Notes: generated from the letters alone by a model not told the origin. A DNA stretch of 64,000 nucleotides from Teichococcus coralli (GCF_009829925.1 NZ_SNVJ01000001.1:62001-126000), one strand, 5' to 3'. Positions 27,459-40,710 are shown, counted from the stretch's first letter. Program-made: numbers and translations.

Positions 27459-28298
27459 TCAGCCCAGCTCGAAGCTCGCCACGCCGAAGATCCGCTCCTG
27501 CCGCAGCGTGGGGGCGGGTCCGGCATACATCCGGGCGGTTTCGAAGGCGGACGCCATGCCGGCTTCCCGGGCCAGCGCCACCGCCGCCGGGTTGCTCTCC
27601 GGCAGGTCGAGGAAAACCGGGCCAGGCGCGCCCGCCACCAGCGCGTTGAACAGGGCACGGGCGGCGGCGGGGTCGGTGGCGGTCAGCGGGCCGAGCTTGG
27701 TGCCCTCCCGGCAGGGCCGCGCCACACCGAAGCCGCGCAACCCGCCCGCCCCGCGCACCGCCAGCGCGCAATGGCCCGGCGCCGCCATCCAGGCGCGCAG
27801 GAAGGCCTCGCGTTCGGCCGGGAAGACGCCGGCGTCCAGTGCCGCGACGTCCTGGAAGGGCACGTTCCCGGCGGGGAGCACCTCGCCCTCGCCGCCGCCG
27901 AGCCGCACAGGCGCGGCGGCGGCGAAGCGGAGGTTGCGCCAGGCGAGCACGAAGCCGGACCGAGCATAGCTCGCCTGCTGCGCGACGACGCCGTCCAGCC
28001 CCACCACGCGCCCGGCGAGCCGCGCCATGCCCGCGCGCCACAGCGCGAGGCCGACGCCCTTCCCGCGCCAGTCCGGACGCACGATGTAGAAGCCGATGAA
28101 GCCGTGCCCGCTGCCCTGCCGCACGGCGGAGATGCAGCCGGCCGCTTCGCCGCCGGCTTCGGCCAGCAGGAAGCCCTCCGGATCGGCGGCGAAGAAGGTG
28201 TCGGCGTCGTGCAGGCCGGGGTTCCAGCCCTCGTTGGCCGCCCAATCGGCCAGCAGGCCCATCTCGGCGCGACGGGCGGGACGGATGGTCGGGGTCAT
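27459..28298 (-). CDS. GNAT acetyltransferase with C-terminal second domain, coupled to hutF
   Basis: A 279-residue protein. Residues 1-125 are a GNAT acetyltransferase: the IRPARRAEM start, the acetyl-CoA loop RPDWRGKGVGLALW near 75-88, and the ARSGF motif. Residues about 140-275 match the second domain often fused to this subgroup (Acetyltransf_18 type), ending in ESNPAAVALAREAGM and a short strand. The start at 28298 overlaps the hutF stop as ATGA, so it is translationally coupled to histidine degradation. The substrate is unknown; an amine or amino-acid intermediate is conceivable. Confidence 0.83.
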   Translation of the reverse strand: MTPTIRPARRAEMGLLADWAANEGWNPGLHDADTFFAADPEGFLLAEAGGEAAGCISAVRQGSGHGFIGFYIVRPDWRGKGVGLALWRAGMARLAGRVVGLDGVVAQQASYARSGFVLAWRNLRFAAAAPVRLGGGEGEVLPAGNVPFQDVAALDAGVFPAEREAFLRAWMAAPGHCALAVRGAGGLRGFGVARPCREGTKLGPLTATDPAAARALFNALVAGAPGPVFLDLPESNPAAVALAREAGMASAFETARMYAGPAPTLRQERIFGVASFELG

Positions 28299-29674
28299 CG
28301 GGCAAGCCTCCTCATCGCGGCCCGAAAGCCTGCCGCGATCTTCGCCGCATGGATATGGCGCCCCTCGCGCACCACCGTCCGGCCGCCCACAACCACCTGC
28401 CACACCGGATTGCCCTGGCCGCTGAACACCCAGGCATCCAGCAGCTCATCCCTTTCCCGGCCGCAGAGCGTGGGGTGTTCCGGGTCCAGCACCACCAGGT
28501 CGCAGCGCTGCCCGGCGGCGATGCCGGCGGCCGCCCGTCCGGTGGCCTGCGCGCCGCCCGCCACCGCCGCCTCCAGCAGGTTCCGCGCGGGATGCGGGTG
28601 CGCCGCGTCGGTGGCCACGGAGCGGTGGCGCTGCGCCAGGCGCTGGCTGGTCTCGAGCTGGCGCATCTCGTCGCGCGGCGAGGTGCCCACATGGCTGTCC
28701 GTACCGAAGCCCAGCTGCCCGCCCGCCGCGCGATAGGGCGGCAGGCTGAAGATGCCGTCACCCAGCGACGCCTCAGTGCTCGGGCAGAGCCCCGCCACGG
28801 CGCCGGTCCGGGCGAGGCGCACGGCCTCGTCCTCCGTCATGTGGGTGCAGTGGATCAGGCACCAGCGCGCGTCCACGGGCGCGTTCTCCAGCAGCCATTG
28901 CACGGGCCGCGCGCCGGTGGCGGCGAGGCATTCCTCCACCTCGCGGACCTGCTCGGCGGCATGGATGTGGATGGGGCCGCCGAAGCGCGCCACCTCAGCC
29001 AGCATGGCGGGCGTCACCGCGCGCAGGGAATGCGGGGCGAGGCCCAGCCCGGCCTGCGGATCGCCGGCGATGGCGGCCCGAATGTCCTCGACGATGCGCC
29101 AGAAGCCGTCGAGGTCGTTCAGGAAGCGGCGCTGCCCCGCTGCCGGCTCCTTCCCGAAGATTCCGCCATGCCGGTAGAGGCTCGGCAGCAGGGTGAGGCC
29201 GATGCCCGCGCGGCGCGCCGCCGCCAGGTGCCGCAGCGCCATTTCCGCCGGCTCGGCATAGGGCGTGCCGTCGGGCTGGTGGTGCAGGTAGTGGAACTCG
29301 GCGACGCCGGTGAAGCCCCATTCCAGGCATTCGGCGTAAAGCTGGGCAGCGACGGCCTCCGCATCCTCCGGCGTGAAGCGGTGGACGAAGCGGTACATCG
29401 TGTTGCGCCAGGTCCAGAAGGAATCCGTCCCCCCTTCGGCGGTGCGTGCCTCGGGCGGCGAGCGGCGCTCGGCATGGCCGGCCATGGCGCGCTGGAAGGC
29501 GTGCGAATGCAGGTTCGGCACGCCGGGGACGACAACGCCTGGCAGCCGCTCGGCGGCGCCGGGGGCAGCGCCGGGCGTGACGGCGCGGATGGTGCCCACC
29601 GCATCGGCCTCGATCAGCACATCCCTCGCCCAGCCTCCGGGCAGCAGGGCTTCGGCGGTGAAGAAAAGGGTCAT
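28295..29674 (-). CDS. hutF: formimidoylglutamate deiminase
   Basis: A 459-residue amidohydrolase-superfamily enzyme that converts N-formimino-L-glutamate to N-formyl-L-glutamate and ammonia. This is the step that defines the five-enzyme histidine route. Metal site HSHAFQR (His-x-His) is near residue 56, a later IHIHAAEQ supplies another His, and GTDSHVG near 325 holds the final Asp. Diverges from hutC across an 81-bp region with a palindrome. The ATG at 29674 is preceded by GGAAGG. The gene for the next step, hutG, is not in the window. Confidence 0.93.
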   Translation of the reverse strand: MTLFFTAEALLPGGWARDVLIEADAVGTIRAVTPGAAPGAAERLPGVVVPGVPNLHSHAFQRAMAGHAERRSPPEARTAEGGTDSFWTWRNTMYRFVHRFTPEDAEAVAAQLYAECLEWGFTGVAEFHYLHHQPDGTPYAEPAEMALRHLAAARRAGIGLTLLPSLYRHGGIFGKEPAAGQRRFLNDLDGFWRIVEDIRAAIAGDPQAGLGLAPHSLRAVTPAMLAEVARFGGPIHIHAAEQVREVEECLAATGARPVQWLLENAPVDARWCLIHCTHMTEDEAVRLARTGAVAGLCPSTEASLGDGIFSLPPYRAAGGQLGFGTDSHVGTSPRDEMRQLETSQRLAQRHRSVATDAAHPHPARNLLEAAVAGGAQATGRAAAGIAAGQRCDLVVLDPEHPTLCGRERDELLDAWVFSGQGNPVWQVVVGGRTVVREGRHIHAAKIAAGFRAAMRRLAR

Positions 29675-29729
29675 GGCCGGGATCGTCCTTCCGGTCTGGA
29701 TGCGGGATCGTGATTCCGGTTGACGAGAC

Positions 29730-29741
29730 TTGTCAAGACAA
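29730..29741. promoter_or_regulatory. candidate HutC operator
   Basis: TTGTC and GACAA form a perfect inverted repeat with 2 nt between, in the 81-bp space between hutF and hutC. HutC-type regulators bind short symmetric sites of this look. Position 15-26 bp before the hutC ATG fits repression of both hut transcripts, relieved by urocanate (family knowledge). Confidence 0.55.
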
Positions 29742-29755
29742 CCACCATCCCGCCC

Positions 29756-30493
29756 ATGCCCGACGCCGCTCCCGGCCTGCTGCCCTCGCCCAGCCCGGCC
29801 ACGCCCCGCTACCAGCAGATCAAGGCCTTCATCCTCAGCCGCGTCTCCAGCGGCGAATGGTCGGCGGAGGACCGCGTGCCCTCGGAAAACGAGCTGGTGC
29901 GGATGACCGGCGTCTCCCGCGTCACCGTCAACCGTGCGCTGCGCGAGCTGGCCGATGCGGGGCTGCTGGTGCGGGTGCAGGGCGTCGGCACCTTCGTCGC
30001 GGGCGCCAAGCCGCAGTCCAGCATGCTGGAGCTGCGCGACATCGCCGAGGAGATGCAGGAGCGCGGCGGGAGGCACGAGGCGCGCGTGCTTTCCCTCGGC
30101 CGCTGCCGCGCGGACGCGGCCCTGGCCGCCGCCTTCGGCCTGCCGGAAGGGGCCGAGCTGTTCCGCTGCCGGCTGGTGCACCGGGAGAACGGCGCCCCCG
30201 TCCAGTTCGAGGACCGCGTCGTCAACCCGGTGATCGCGCCGCGCTTCCTGGAGCAGGACTTCACCCGCATCACGCCCTTCCGCTACCTGACCTCCTGCGC
30301 CCCGCCCGAGCGGGTGGAGCATGTGGTGGAGGCGATCCGCGCCGAGCCCGAGATGGCCGCGGCGCTCGACATCCCCGCCGAGGAGCCTTGCCTGCTGATC
30401 CATCGCCGGACCTGGTCCTGGCAGGTGGTGGCGACGCGCGCCTGGCTGACCCATCCCGGCACGCGCTACCGGCTCGGCGGCGCGCTGGACTGA
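29756..30493 (+). CDS. hutC: histidine utilisation repressor
   Basis: A 245-residue GntR/UTRA regulator. The winged helix (about 18-85) includes [11 protein letters not shown] and [22 protein letters not shown]; the UTRA domain follows (about 95-240) and ends with [15 protein letters not shown], typical of HutC. It represses hut genes and releases DNA on binding urocanate (family knowledge). ATG at 29756 is chosen over a TTG at 29720 because the latter would place the start upstream of the palindrome. hutU follows 25 bp later. Confidence 0.93.
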   Translation: MPDAAPGLLPSPSPATPRYQQIKAFILSRVSSGEWSAEDRVPSENELVRMTGVSRVTVNRALRELADAGLLVRVQGVGTFVAGAKPQSSMLELRDIAEEMQERGGRHEARVLSLGRCRADAALAAAFGLPEGAELFRCRLVHRENGAPVQFEDRVVNPVIAPRFLEQDFTRITPFRYLTSCAPPERVEHVVEAIRAEPEMAAALDIPAEEPCLLIHRRTWSWQVVATRAWLTHPGTRYRLGGALD

Positions 30494-30518
30494 ACCGATT
30501 ATCGGAAGAGACAGACCC

Positions 30519-32206
<1,688 letters not shown>

Positions 32207-32210
<4 letters not shown>

Positions 32211-33709
32211 TCGTCACCCCTGGCAGCGCCACGCTGCACGAGTTGCGCGCCGTGATGGAGGGCGAGGCGCTGGCGCTGCCCATGGGCTGGGAGGCGCCGG
32301 TCGAGGCGTCCGTCAACGCCCTCGCAGCCCGCATCGCCGAAGGCGAGGCGCTCTATGGCGTCAACACCGGCTTCGGCAAGCTGGCCAGCCAGCGCATTGC
32401 CGGGGCGGACCTGGCGAAGCTTCAGCGCAACCTGCTGCGCAGCCATGCCGCCGGCACCGGGCCATGCCTGCCCGCACCCGTGGTGCGGCTGATCCTGGCG
32501 ATGAAGGCGCTTTCCCTGGCGCGCGGCGCCTCGGCGGTGCGGCCGCAGGTCATTGCGCAACTGCTGGCGCTGCTGGAGGGCGGCATCCTGCCCGCCATTC
32601 CGGCCAAGGGCTCCGTGGGCGCCTCGGGCGACCTGGCGCCGCTGGCGCACATGGCGCTTGTGCTGATCGGCGAGGGCGAGGCCATCATCGGCGAGGAGGT
32701 GGTGCCCGGCGCCGAGGCGCTGCGCCGCGCCGGCCTCGCACCGTTGGAACTCGGCCCGAAGGAAGGGTTGGCGCTGCTGAACGGCACGCAGGTCTCCACC
32801 GCCCTCGCCCTGGCTGGGCTCTTCACCGCCGAGGCGCTGTGGCTGACCGCGCTGGTGGCCGGCGCCCTCTCGGTGGACGCCGCGCGCGGTTCCGACACGC
32901 CCTTCGACCCCCGCATCCATGCGCTGCGCGGCCAGCCCGGACAGATCCGCACCGCCGCCGCGCTGCGCGCCCTGCTGGAGGGCAGCGCCATCCGCGAGAG
33001 CCACCGCACCGGCGACGCCCGCGTGCAGGACCCCTACTGCCTGCGCTGCCAGCCGCAGGTCATGGGCGCCTGCCTGGACCTGATGAACCACGCCGCCGCC
33101 GTGCTGACGCGCGAGGCCAATGCCGTCACCGACAACCCGCTCGTCACCGCCGAGGGCGAGGTGCTCTCGGGTGGCAACTTCCACGCCGAGCCGGTGGCCT
33201 TCGCCGCCGACAACCTCGCCCTGGTGCTGGCCGAGATCGGTGCCCTGGCCGAGCGCCGCGTCGCCCTGCTGACCGACCCCGTGCTCTCCGGCCTGCCGGC
33301 CTTCCTGGTGCGCGAGGGCGGGCTGAACTCCGGCTTCATGATCGCCCAGGTCACCGCCGCCGCCCTGGCCAGCGAGAACAAGGCGCTCGCCACCCCGCGC
33401 AGCGTGGACAGCCTGCCCACCAGCGCCAACCAGGAGGACCATGTGAGCATGGCCACCGGTGCCGCCCTGCGCCTCGCCGAGATGGCCGACAACACCGCCG
33501 CCATCCTCGCCATCGAGCTGCTGGCGGCGGCGCAGGGGGTGGGCTTCCACCGCCCCCTCGCCTCTTCGACCCCCCTGGAGGGGGCGATCGCGCGCGTCCG
33601 CGAGGTCGCCGCGCCCTGGGACGAGGACCGGCACATGGCGCCCGACATCGCCGCGGTGAAGCGGCTCGTCGAGCGCGGCGCCTTCACCGGCTTCGTCGAA
33701 GGGGGCTGA
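32207..33709 (+). CDS. hutH: histidine ammonia-lyase
   Basis: A 500-residue lyase that removes ammonia from L-histidine to give urocanate. The Ala-Ser-Gly triad that cyclises into the MIO cofactor is at 139-141 within [21 protein letters not shown] (50-59) carries the catalytic Tyr, and [14 protein letters not shown] follows near 285. ATG at 32207 overlaps the hutU stop; the frame is open upstream but only inside hutU. hutI starts 3 bp after the stop. Confidence 0.97.
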
Positions 33710-33712
33710 GCG

Positions 33713-34918
33713 GTGTTCGACCAGGTCTGGCTGAACGCCCATCTCGCGACCATGGACGGGCCGGCGGATGCGCCGCTCGGGATCATCGAGGACGGCGCGC
33801 TCGCGGTGCGGGATGGCCGCATCGCCTGGATCGGCCGCCGCGCCGAGCTGCCCGGCCCCGCCGCTGCCACCACGGACTGCGACGGCGCCTGGCTCCTGCC
33901 CGGCCTGATCGACTGCCACACGCACCTGGTCTTCGGCGGCGACCGCGCGGCGGAATTCGAGCAGCGGCTGGCCGGCGCCACCTATGAGGAGATCGCCCGC
34001 GCCGGTGGCGGCATCTTTTCCAGCGTGCGCGCCACCCGTGAGGCCAGCGAGGCGGCGCTGCTGGCCGCCGCCACACCCCGGCTGCGGGGGCTGATGGCCG
34101 AAGGCGTCACCACGGTCGAGATCAAGTCCGGCTATGGGCTGGAGCTCGAAAGCGAGCTGAAGATGCTGCGCGTCGCCCGCCGGCTGGCCGCCGCGCATCC
34201 GGTGGAGGTCGCCACCACCCTGCTCGCCGCCCATGCGGTGCCGCCGGACTTCCCCGGCGGCGCGAATGCCTACACCAATTTCGTGGCGACCGAAATCATT
34301 CCAGCCGCCGCCACCTCCGGGCTGGCCGATGCGGTGGATGCCTTCTGTGAGCGCATCGCCTTCTCGCCCGAGCAGACCGCCCGCGTCTTCGAGGCCGCTG
34401 AGGCCGCGGGCCTGCCGGTCAAGCTGCACGCCGACCAGCTCTCCGACCTCGGCGGTGCCGCCCTGGCCGCGCGGCATGGCGCGCTCTCCGCCGACCACCT
34501 GGAGCATGCCAGCGCGGAAGGGCTGCGCGCGATGGCCGAGGCGGGCAGCGTCGCGGTGCTGCTGCCCGGCGCCACCTATTTCCTGCGCGACGCGAAGCAC
34601 CCGGACATCGGCGCCATGCGCGCCGCCGGGGTCCGCATGGCGCTCTCCACGGACCTCAACCCCGGCTCGTCCCCCGCGCGTTCGCTGCTGCTGATGCTGA
34701 ACATGGGCTGCACGCTGTTCCGGCTGACGGTCGCCGAGGCGCTGCTCGGCGTCACCCGCCATGCCGCCGCCGCGCTGGGCCTGGGCGACCGTGGTGTGCT
34801 GCGGGCGGGAATGCGGGCCGACCTCGCGCTCTACCGCATCGGGCGGCCGGCCGAGTTGTGCTACTGGCTCGGCGGCAATCCCTGCGTCGGCCGGGTGGTG
34901 GGGGGCCGGAGCGCCTGA
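33713..34918 (+). CDS. hutI: imidazolonepropionase
   Basis: A 401-residue amidohydrolase that opens imidazolonepropionate to N-formiminoglutamate. The metal site [16 protein letters not shown] lies near 64-79, with AHAVPP, KLHADQ and [10 protein letters not shown] blocks later. The start is GTG at 33713, three bases after the hutH stop, so it is coupled to hutH. Product feeds HutF from the divergent transcript. It ends 3 bp before the convergent MFS gene. Confidence 0.97.
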   Translation: MFDQVWLNAHLATMDGPADAPLGIIEDGALAVRDGRIAWIGRRAELPGPAAATTDCDGAWLLPGLIDCHTHLVFGGDRAAEFEQRLAGATYEEIARAGGGIFSSVRATREASEAALLAAATPRLRGLMAEGVTTVEIKSGYGLELESELKMLRVARRLAAAHPVEVATTLLAAHAVPPDFPGGANAYTNFVATEIIPAAATSGLADAVDAFCERIAFSPEQTARVFEAAEAAGLPVKLHADQLSDLGGAALAARHGALSADHLEHASAEGLRAMAEAGSVAVLLPGATYFLRDAKHPDIGAMRAAGVRMALSTDLNPGSSPARSLLLMLNMGCTLFRLTVAEALLGVTRHAAAALGLGDRGVLRAGMRADLALYRIGRPAELCYWLGGNPCVGRVVGGRSA

Positions 34919-34921
34919 GCC

Positions 34922-36118
34922 TCACGCCGGCGCCGGCATCGCACGCAGCCGCCGCAGCGGCGAGGCGGCAACCACCACCAGCGACAGCGTGAAGCCGAGC
35001 GCCACCAGCCAGAGCGTGGCGCCGAAGCCCATCTGCGCCGCCAGCGCGCCGCCCGCCAGCGCGCCGAGCGGCCGCACGCCGAACACCGCCACCTGCATGG
35101 TCGCCCCTACCCGGCCGAGCAACGCCGGTGGCGTCACCACCTGCCGCAGGCTGGTCTGCACCACCTGCCAAAGCATCGGCCCAAAGCCGAGCAGGAACTG
35201 CGCCATCGCCACCAGCCCCAGCCGGGCGCCGGGCGTCCCGGCCCGCAAGGCCGCGCCCCAGGCCAGCATGGCCAGCACCGAAAGCGCCGGCCCGGCCAGC
35301 AGCATCCGGCCTGGCGCCTGCCGTGGCGCCAGGCGCCCCGCCAGCAGTGCGCCGGCCATCAGCCCCGCGCCGTAGCCGCCGATCGCCAGGCCGGCGAGGC
35401 GTGGCGAGAGCTGCAGCACCTCCAGCGCCAGCGGCATGGCAACGGCGGCGAGCGCGAAAAAGGCGAAGTTCCAGGCCACCGCCGCGGTGGCCACCGCGCG
35501 CAGCAGGGGCTGATCCCAGACGAAGCGGGCGCCAGCCGAGAGAAGGTGCAGCATCGGACGAGGTTCGGCGGAGGGCGGCACACCCGGTGTGGGTAATCCG
35601 CCTGCTCCCAGTGCCGCGAGGGCGGCCAGCCCAGCCGCCAGCAGCAAAGCCCCCTCCGGCCGCCCGAGCGCCGCCAGCGTCCCGGCCAGGGGCGCGGCTA
35701 ACAGCGTCGCCGCGGCGCGGGCCAGTTCCAGCCGCGCATTGGCGAGCGGCAGGCCGTCCCGCCCGACCAGTTCGGGCAGGATGGCGAAGCTGGCCAGCAC
35801 CGTCACCACCGTTCCGGCGGCCGCCAGCATCACCAGCATCGCCAGCACGGGCGCCGCGGCGACGGAAAGGCTGGCCGGCACCAACGCCAGCGCGGCAATG
35901 GCTGAGGCCGCCACCATGAGCCGGCGCCGTGGAAAGCGGTCCACCCAGGCGCCGGCGGGCAGCGACAGCAGAAGCCACGCCGCACCCTGAGCGGCCACCA
36001 GCATCCCGGCCAGCGCAGGGCCGCCCGGCATCAGCAGCGTGGCAATCAGCGGCAGCGCCGCCAAGGCGAGTTGATCGGCGGCATGGATGCCGAAGTTCGT
36101 CAGGAGCAAACGACGCAT
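34922..36118 (-). CDS. MFS transporter
   Basis: A 398-residue major facilitator with about 12 hydrophobic helices. The helix 2-3 loop DRFPRRRLM near 60 matches the family motif (Asp-Arg-x-x-Arg-Arg). Very rich in Ala and Leu. Resembles MFS proteins annotated as drug or unknown efflux carriers; the substrate is unknown. ATG at 36118 is used because the first helix follows at once; an upstream ATG at 36163 would add a polar stretch. Converges on hutI with a 3-bp gap and diverges from pdhA. Confidence 0.87.
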   Translation of the reverse strand: MRRLLLTNFGIHAADQLALAALPLIATLLMPGGPALAGMLVAAQGAAWLLLSLPAGAWVDRFPRRRLMVAASAIAALALVPASLSVAAAPVLAMLVMLAAAGTVVTVLASFAILPELVGRDGLPLANARLELARAAATLLAAPLAGTLAALGRPEGALLLAAGLAALAALGAGGLPTPGVPPSAEPRPMLHLLSAGARFVWDQPLLRAVATAAVAWNFAFFALAAVAMPLALEVLQLSPRLAGLAIGGYGAGLMAGALLAGRLAPRQAPGRMLLAGPALSVLAMLAWGAALRAGTPGARLGLVAMAQFLLGFGPMLWQVVQTSLRQVVTPPALLGRVGATMQVAVFGVRPLGALAGGALAAQMGFGATLWLVALGFTLSLVVVAASPLRRLRAMPAPA

Positions 36119-36364
36119 GGATTTCGCCTCGGAGGAGTGAGGCGAAAGATTCGACCAGAACAACGGCGCAGAACCATCCGCCCATTGCGCCCGTTCATAT
36201 GCTTTCCGTGGTTAAACTTGATCCTGGTTAATCTACATATTGCGGTGCAGCATCAGAGGGTTAGCCCTTGCGCGAAGCTTGCAGACTGGGCGGGAGCCAC
36301 GTATCTCCGGCCTTGCAACGCCGCCAATTCCTGCGCGGCGGCCAACGAATCATGGAGCAGCCGG

Positions 36365-37402
36365 ATGGTTAAAGGCGCCGAAGCGGGCACCACCAAGCGT
36401 CGCGGCAGGGCAAAGGCGCCGCCAGCCGATTCCTCCGCGCTCCCTCAGGAGCGTCTGCTTCAGGCCTACCGGGACATGCTGCTGATCCGCCGCTTTGAGG
36501 AGAAGGCGGGCCAGCTCTACGGGATGGGCCTGATCGGAGGCTTCTGCCACCTCTATATCGGCCAGGAAGCGGTTGTCGTCGGCATGCAGATGTGCCTGCA
36601 GCCGGGTGACCAGGTGATCACCTCCTACCGCGACCATGGCCATATGCTCGCCACCGGCATGGAGGCGCGCGGCGTGATGGCCGAGCTCACCGGGCGCGAG
36701 GGCGGCTATTCCAAGGGCAAGGGCGGCTCCATGCACATGTTCAGCCGCGAGAAGGGCTTCTTCGGCGGCCATGGCATCGTCGGCGCGCAGGTCTCGCTCG
36801 GTACCGGCCTCGCCTTCGCCAACATGTACCGCGACAACGGCAATGTCTGCCTGACCTATTACGGCGAGGGCGCGGCGAACCAGGGCCAGGTGTACGAGAG
36901 CTACAACCTCGCCGCCCTGTTCAAGCTGCCGGTCGTCTATATCATCGAGAACAACCGCTACGGCATGGGCACCTCCATGGAGCGCGCCTCGGCCTCCAAG
37001 GACCGGTCCAAGGACGGCGCGCCCTGGAACATCCCTGGCGAGCAGGTGGACGGCATGGACGTCGAGGCGGTCCGCCTCGCCGGTGAGCGCGCCGTGGCCC
37101 ACTGCCGCGAAGGCAAGGGCCCCTACATCCTGGAGATGCTGACCTACCGCTACCGCGGCCACTCGATGTCCGATCCGGCGAAATACCGCACGCGCGAGGA
37201 AGTGCAGAAGATGCGCGAGCAGCACGACCCGATCGAGACCGCGCGCAAGCGCCTGCTGGAGCGCGGCCAGGACGAGGCCGGGCTGAAGACGGTGGACGAC
37301 GACGTGAAGCGCATCGTCGCCGAGGCGGCGGACTTCGCCCAGAGCTCGCCGGAGCCGGACGAGAGCGAGCTGTGGACCGATATTCTGGTGGAGGCTCGCT
37401 GA
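36365..37402 (+). CDS. pdhA: pyruvate dehydrogenase E1 component, alpha subunit
   Basis: A 345-residue thiamine-diphosphate enzyme subunit. YRDMLLIRRFEEKAGQLYGMG starts the conserved core near 35, and the ThDP/Mg motif GEGAANQGQ is near 167. The phosphorylation-loop region RYRGHSMSDPAKYR is near 262. With PdhB it decarboxylates pyruvate and acetylates the lipoyl groups of E2. ATG at 36365 has GGAG upstream. A 246-bp AT-richer region before it, shared with the divergent MFS gene, should hold the operon promoter. pdhB follows 3 bp after the stop. Confidence 0.96.
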   Translation: MVKGAEAGTTKRRGRAKAPPADSSALPQERLLQAYRDMLLIRRFEEKAGQLYGMGLIGGFCHLYIGQEAVVVGMQMCLQPGDQVITSYRDHGHMLATGMEARGVMAELTGREGGYSKGKGGSMHMFSREKGFFGGHGIVGAQVSLGTGLAFANMYRDNGNVCLTYYGEGAANQGQVYESYNLAALFKLPVVYIIENNRYGMGTSMERASASKDRSKDGAPWNIPGEQVDGMDVEAVRLAGERAVAHCREGKGPYILEMLTYRYRGHSMSDPAKYRTREEVQKMREQHDPIETARKRLLERGQDEAGLKTVDDDVKRIVAEAADFAQSSPEPDESELWTDILVEAR

Positions 37403-37405
37403 CCG

Positions 37406-38821
<1,416 letters not shown>

Positions 38822-38836
38822 GGGGAACGCGGGACG

Positions 38837-40204
38837 ATGGCCACCAACATCCTGATGCCCGCGCTTTCCCCCACCATGACGGAGGGGACGCTCGCGCGCT
38901 GGCTGAAAAAGGAAGGCGAGCCGGTCAAGGCCGGCGACATCATCGCCGAAATCGAGACCGACAAGGCCACCATGGAGTTCGAGGCCGTGGATGAGGGCAT
39001 CCTCGGCAAGATCCTGGTGCAGGACGGCACCGAGGGCGTGAAGGTCAACGCCCCGATCGGCATCCTGGTCGAGGAAGGCGAGGCGGTGCCCGAAGGCGCC
39101 GGCGCCGCGCCGAAGGCGGTCCCGAAGCCGGAGGCGCCGCCGAAGCAGGAGACCACCCCGGCGAGCAAGCCGGCCTCCGGTCCCGGCGAGCAGCAGCCCA
39201 AGGCCGCCACGGCCAACGAGAACAAGCCGGCGCCGAAGCCAGCCGCCGGCGCGGCCGAGGCGGGCGACCGCGTCTTCGCCTCCCCCCTCGCCCGCCGCAT
39301 GGCGAAGCAGGCGGGGCTGGAGCTTTCCGGCATCCAGGGCTCCGGCCCGAACGGCCGCATCGTGAAGGCCGACATCGAGGCGGCCGCGGCGCAGCCGAAG
39401 ACCGCGCCGGCCGCCAGGGCCGAGCCGGCGGCTGCGGCACCGACCACCGCCAGCCCCGCCGCCGCCGCGGCGCAGGCCCCGAAGGCGCCCGCGGCGCCGA
39501 TCACGGCGCCGCACACCGCCGTGCCCAACTCCTCCATGCGCAAGGTGATCGCCAAGCGCCTGGCGGAGAGCAAGGCGACGGTGCCGCATTTCTACGTCAC
39601 CATGGACATCGAGCTCGACGCGCTGCTGAAGCTGCGCGCCGACCTCAATGGCCGCGCGCCGAAGGAGGGCCCCGGCGCCTTCAAGCTCTCGGTGAACGAC
39701 CTGATCATCAAGGCGGCCGCCCGGGTGCTGCGCCAGTTCCCGAGCGTCAACGCCTCCTGGACCGACGACGCCATCATCCAGTACCACGACGTGGACATCT
39801 CGGTGGCCGTCTCGATCCCCGAGGGGCTGATCACGCCGATCGTGCGCAAGGCCGACCAGAAGGGCCTCGCCGCCATCAGCAACGAGATGAAGGACCTGGC
39901 CGCCCGCGCCAAGTCCGGCAAGCTCAAGCTGGAGGAATTCCAGGGCGGCGGCTTCAGCATCTCCAACATGGGGATGTTCGGGGTGTCGGACTTCGCGGCG
40001 ATCATCAACCCGCCGCAGGCCGGCATCCTGGCGGTCAGCGCCGGGCAGCAGCGCCCGGTGGTGAAGGACGGCGCGCTGGCCATCGCCACGGTGATGACCT
40101 GCACCCTCTCGGTCGATCACCGCGTGGTGGACGGTGCGCTGGCCGCCGAATGGATCGCCGCCTTCAAGAAGGTGGTCGAGGACCCGCTGAGCCTGATGCT
40201 GTGA
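38837..40204 (+). CDS. pdhC: pyruvate dehydrogenase E2, dihydrolipoyl acetyltransferase
   Basis: A 455-residue E2 with one lipoyl domain (1-78, Lys43), a Pro/Ala linker, a peripheral-subunit-binding domain (about 151-187, FASPLARRMAKQAGLEL to GPNGRIVKADIE), a second Ala-rich linker and the catalytic acetyltransferase core (about 230-455). The core carries DHRVVDGA with the active-site His near the end and the GGGFSISNMGMFGV block near 370. It forms the core of the PDH complex. Its stop overlaps the GTG start of the GNAT gene. Confidence 0.96.
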   Translation: MATNILMPALSPTMTEGTLARWLKKEGEPVKAGDIIAEIETDKATMEFEAVDEGILGKILVQDGTEGVKVNAPIGILVEEGEAVPEGAGAAPKAVPKPEAPPKQETTPASKPASGPGEQQPKAATANENKPAPKPAAGAAEAGDRVFASPLARRMAKQAGLELSGIQGSGPNGRIVKADIEAAAAQPKTAPAARAEPAAAAPTTASPAAAAAQAPKAPAAPITAPHTAVPNSSMRKVIAKRLAESKATVPHFYVTMDIELDALLKLRADLNGRAPKEGPGAFKLSVNDLIIKAAARVLRQFPSVNASWTDDAIIQYHDVDISVAVSIPEGLITPIVRKADQKGLAAISNEMKDLAARAKSGKLKLEEFQGGGFSISNMGMFGVSDFAAIINPPQAGILAVSAGQQRPVVKDGALAIATVMTCTLSVDHRVVDGALAAEWIAAFKKVVEDPLSLML

Positions 40205-40683
40205 GCGGCGCGCCCGGCTTCACCCTGCGCGAGATCCGCCCGCGCGACGCGGAGGAGGTTCTCCGCCTCGTGCAGGCGCTCGCCGACTACGAGAAGCTGG
40301 GGCACGAGGTGGTGGCCACCGCGCAGGATTATTACGGCGCGCTGGCCACCCGCCGCATCCAGGGGCTGCTGGCGGAGGTGGAGGGCGAGGCCGTCGGCGT
40401 CTGCCTGTGGTACGAGACCTTCAGCACCTTCGCCGGCCGCTCCGGCCTCTGGATCGAGGATGTCTTCGTCGATCCGGCGCATCGCCGGCACGGCATCGGC
40501 CTCGCCTTCTTCCGCGCCGCGGCGCGTAAGGCCCTGGAAAGCGGCCATGCCTGGGTGGAATGGAACGTGCTCGACTGGAACGAGCCCGCCATCGCCTTCT
40601 ACAGGCGGATCGGCGCGGTCGGGCGCGAGGAATGGACCGATCAACGCCTCTCCGGTGAAGCGCTGCGCGCGCTGGCCGGCTGA
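40201..40683 (+). CDS. GNAT acetyltransferase inside the PDH operon
   Basis: A 160-residue GNAT N-acetyltransferase of the diamine/spermidine-acetyltransferase-like group: FTLREIRPRDAEEVLRLVQ at the start, WIEDVFVDPAHRRHGIGLAFF (acetyl-CoA loop, about 84-104), and VLDWNEPAIAFYRRIGA near 123-139. The GTG start at 40201 overlaps the pdhC stop (GTGA), and lpdA follows 27 bp later, so it is translated with the PDH subunits. The substrate is unknown. Its product acetyl-CoA context is suggestive only. An ATG further upstream would lie inside pdhC. Confidence 0.87.
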   Translation: MSGAPGFTLREIRPRDAEEVLRLVQALADYEKLGHEVVATAQDYYGALATRRIQGLLAEVEGEAVGVCLWYETFSTFAGRSGLWIEDVFVDPAHRRHGIGLAFFRAAARKALESGHAWVEWNVLDWNEPAIAFYRRIGAVGREEWTDQRLSGEALRALAG

Positions 40684-40710
40684 GACACCGCCTCAAGGGA
40701 GCCGGAGAGC

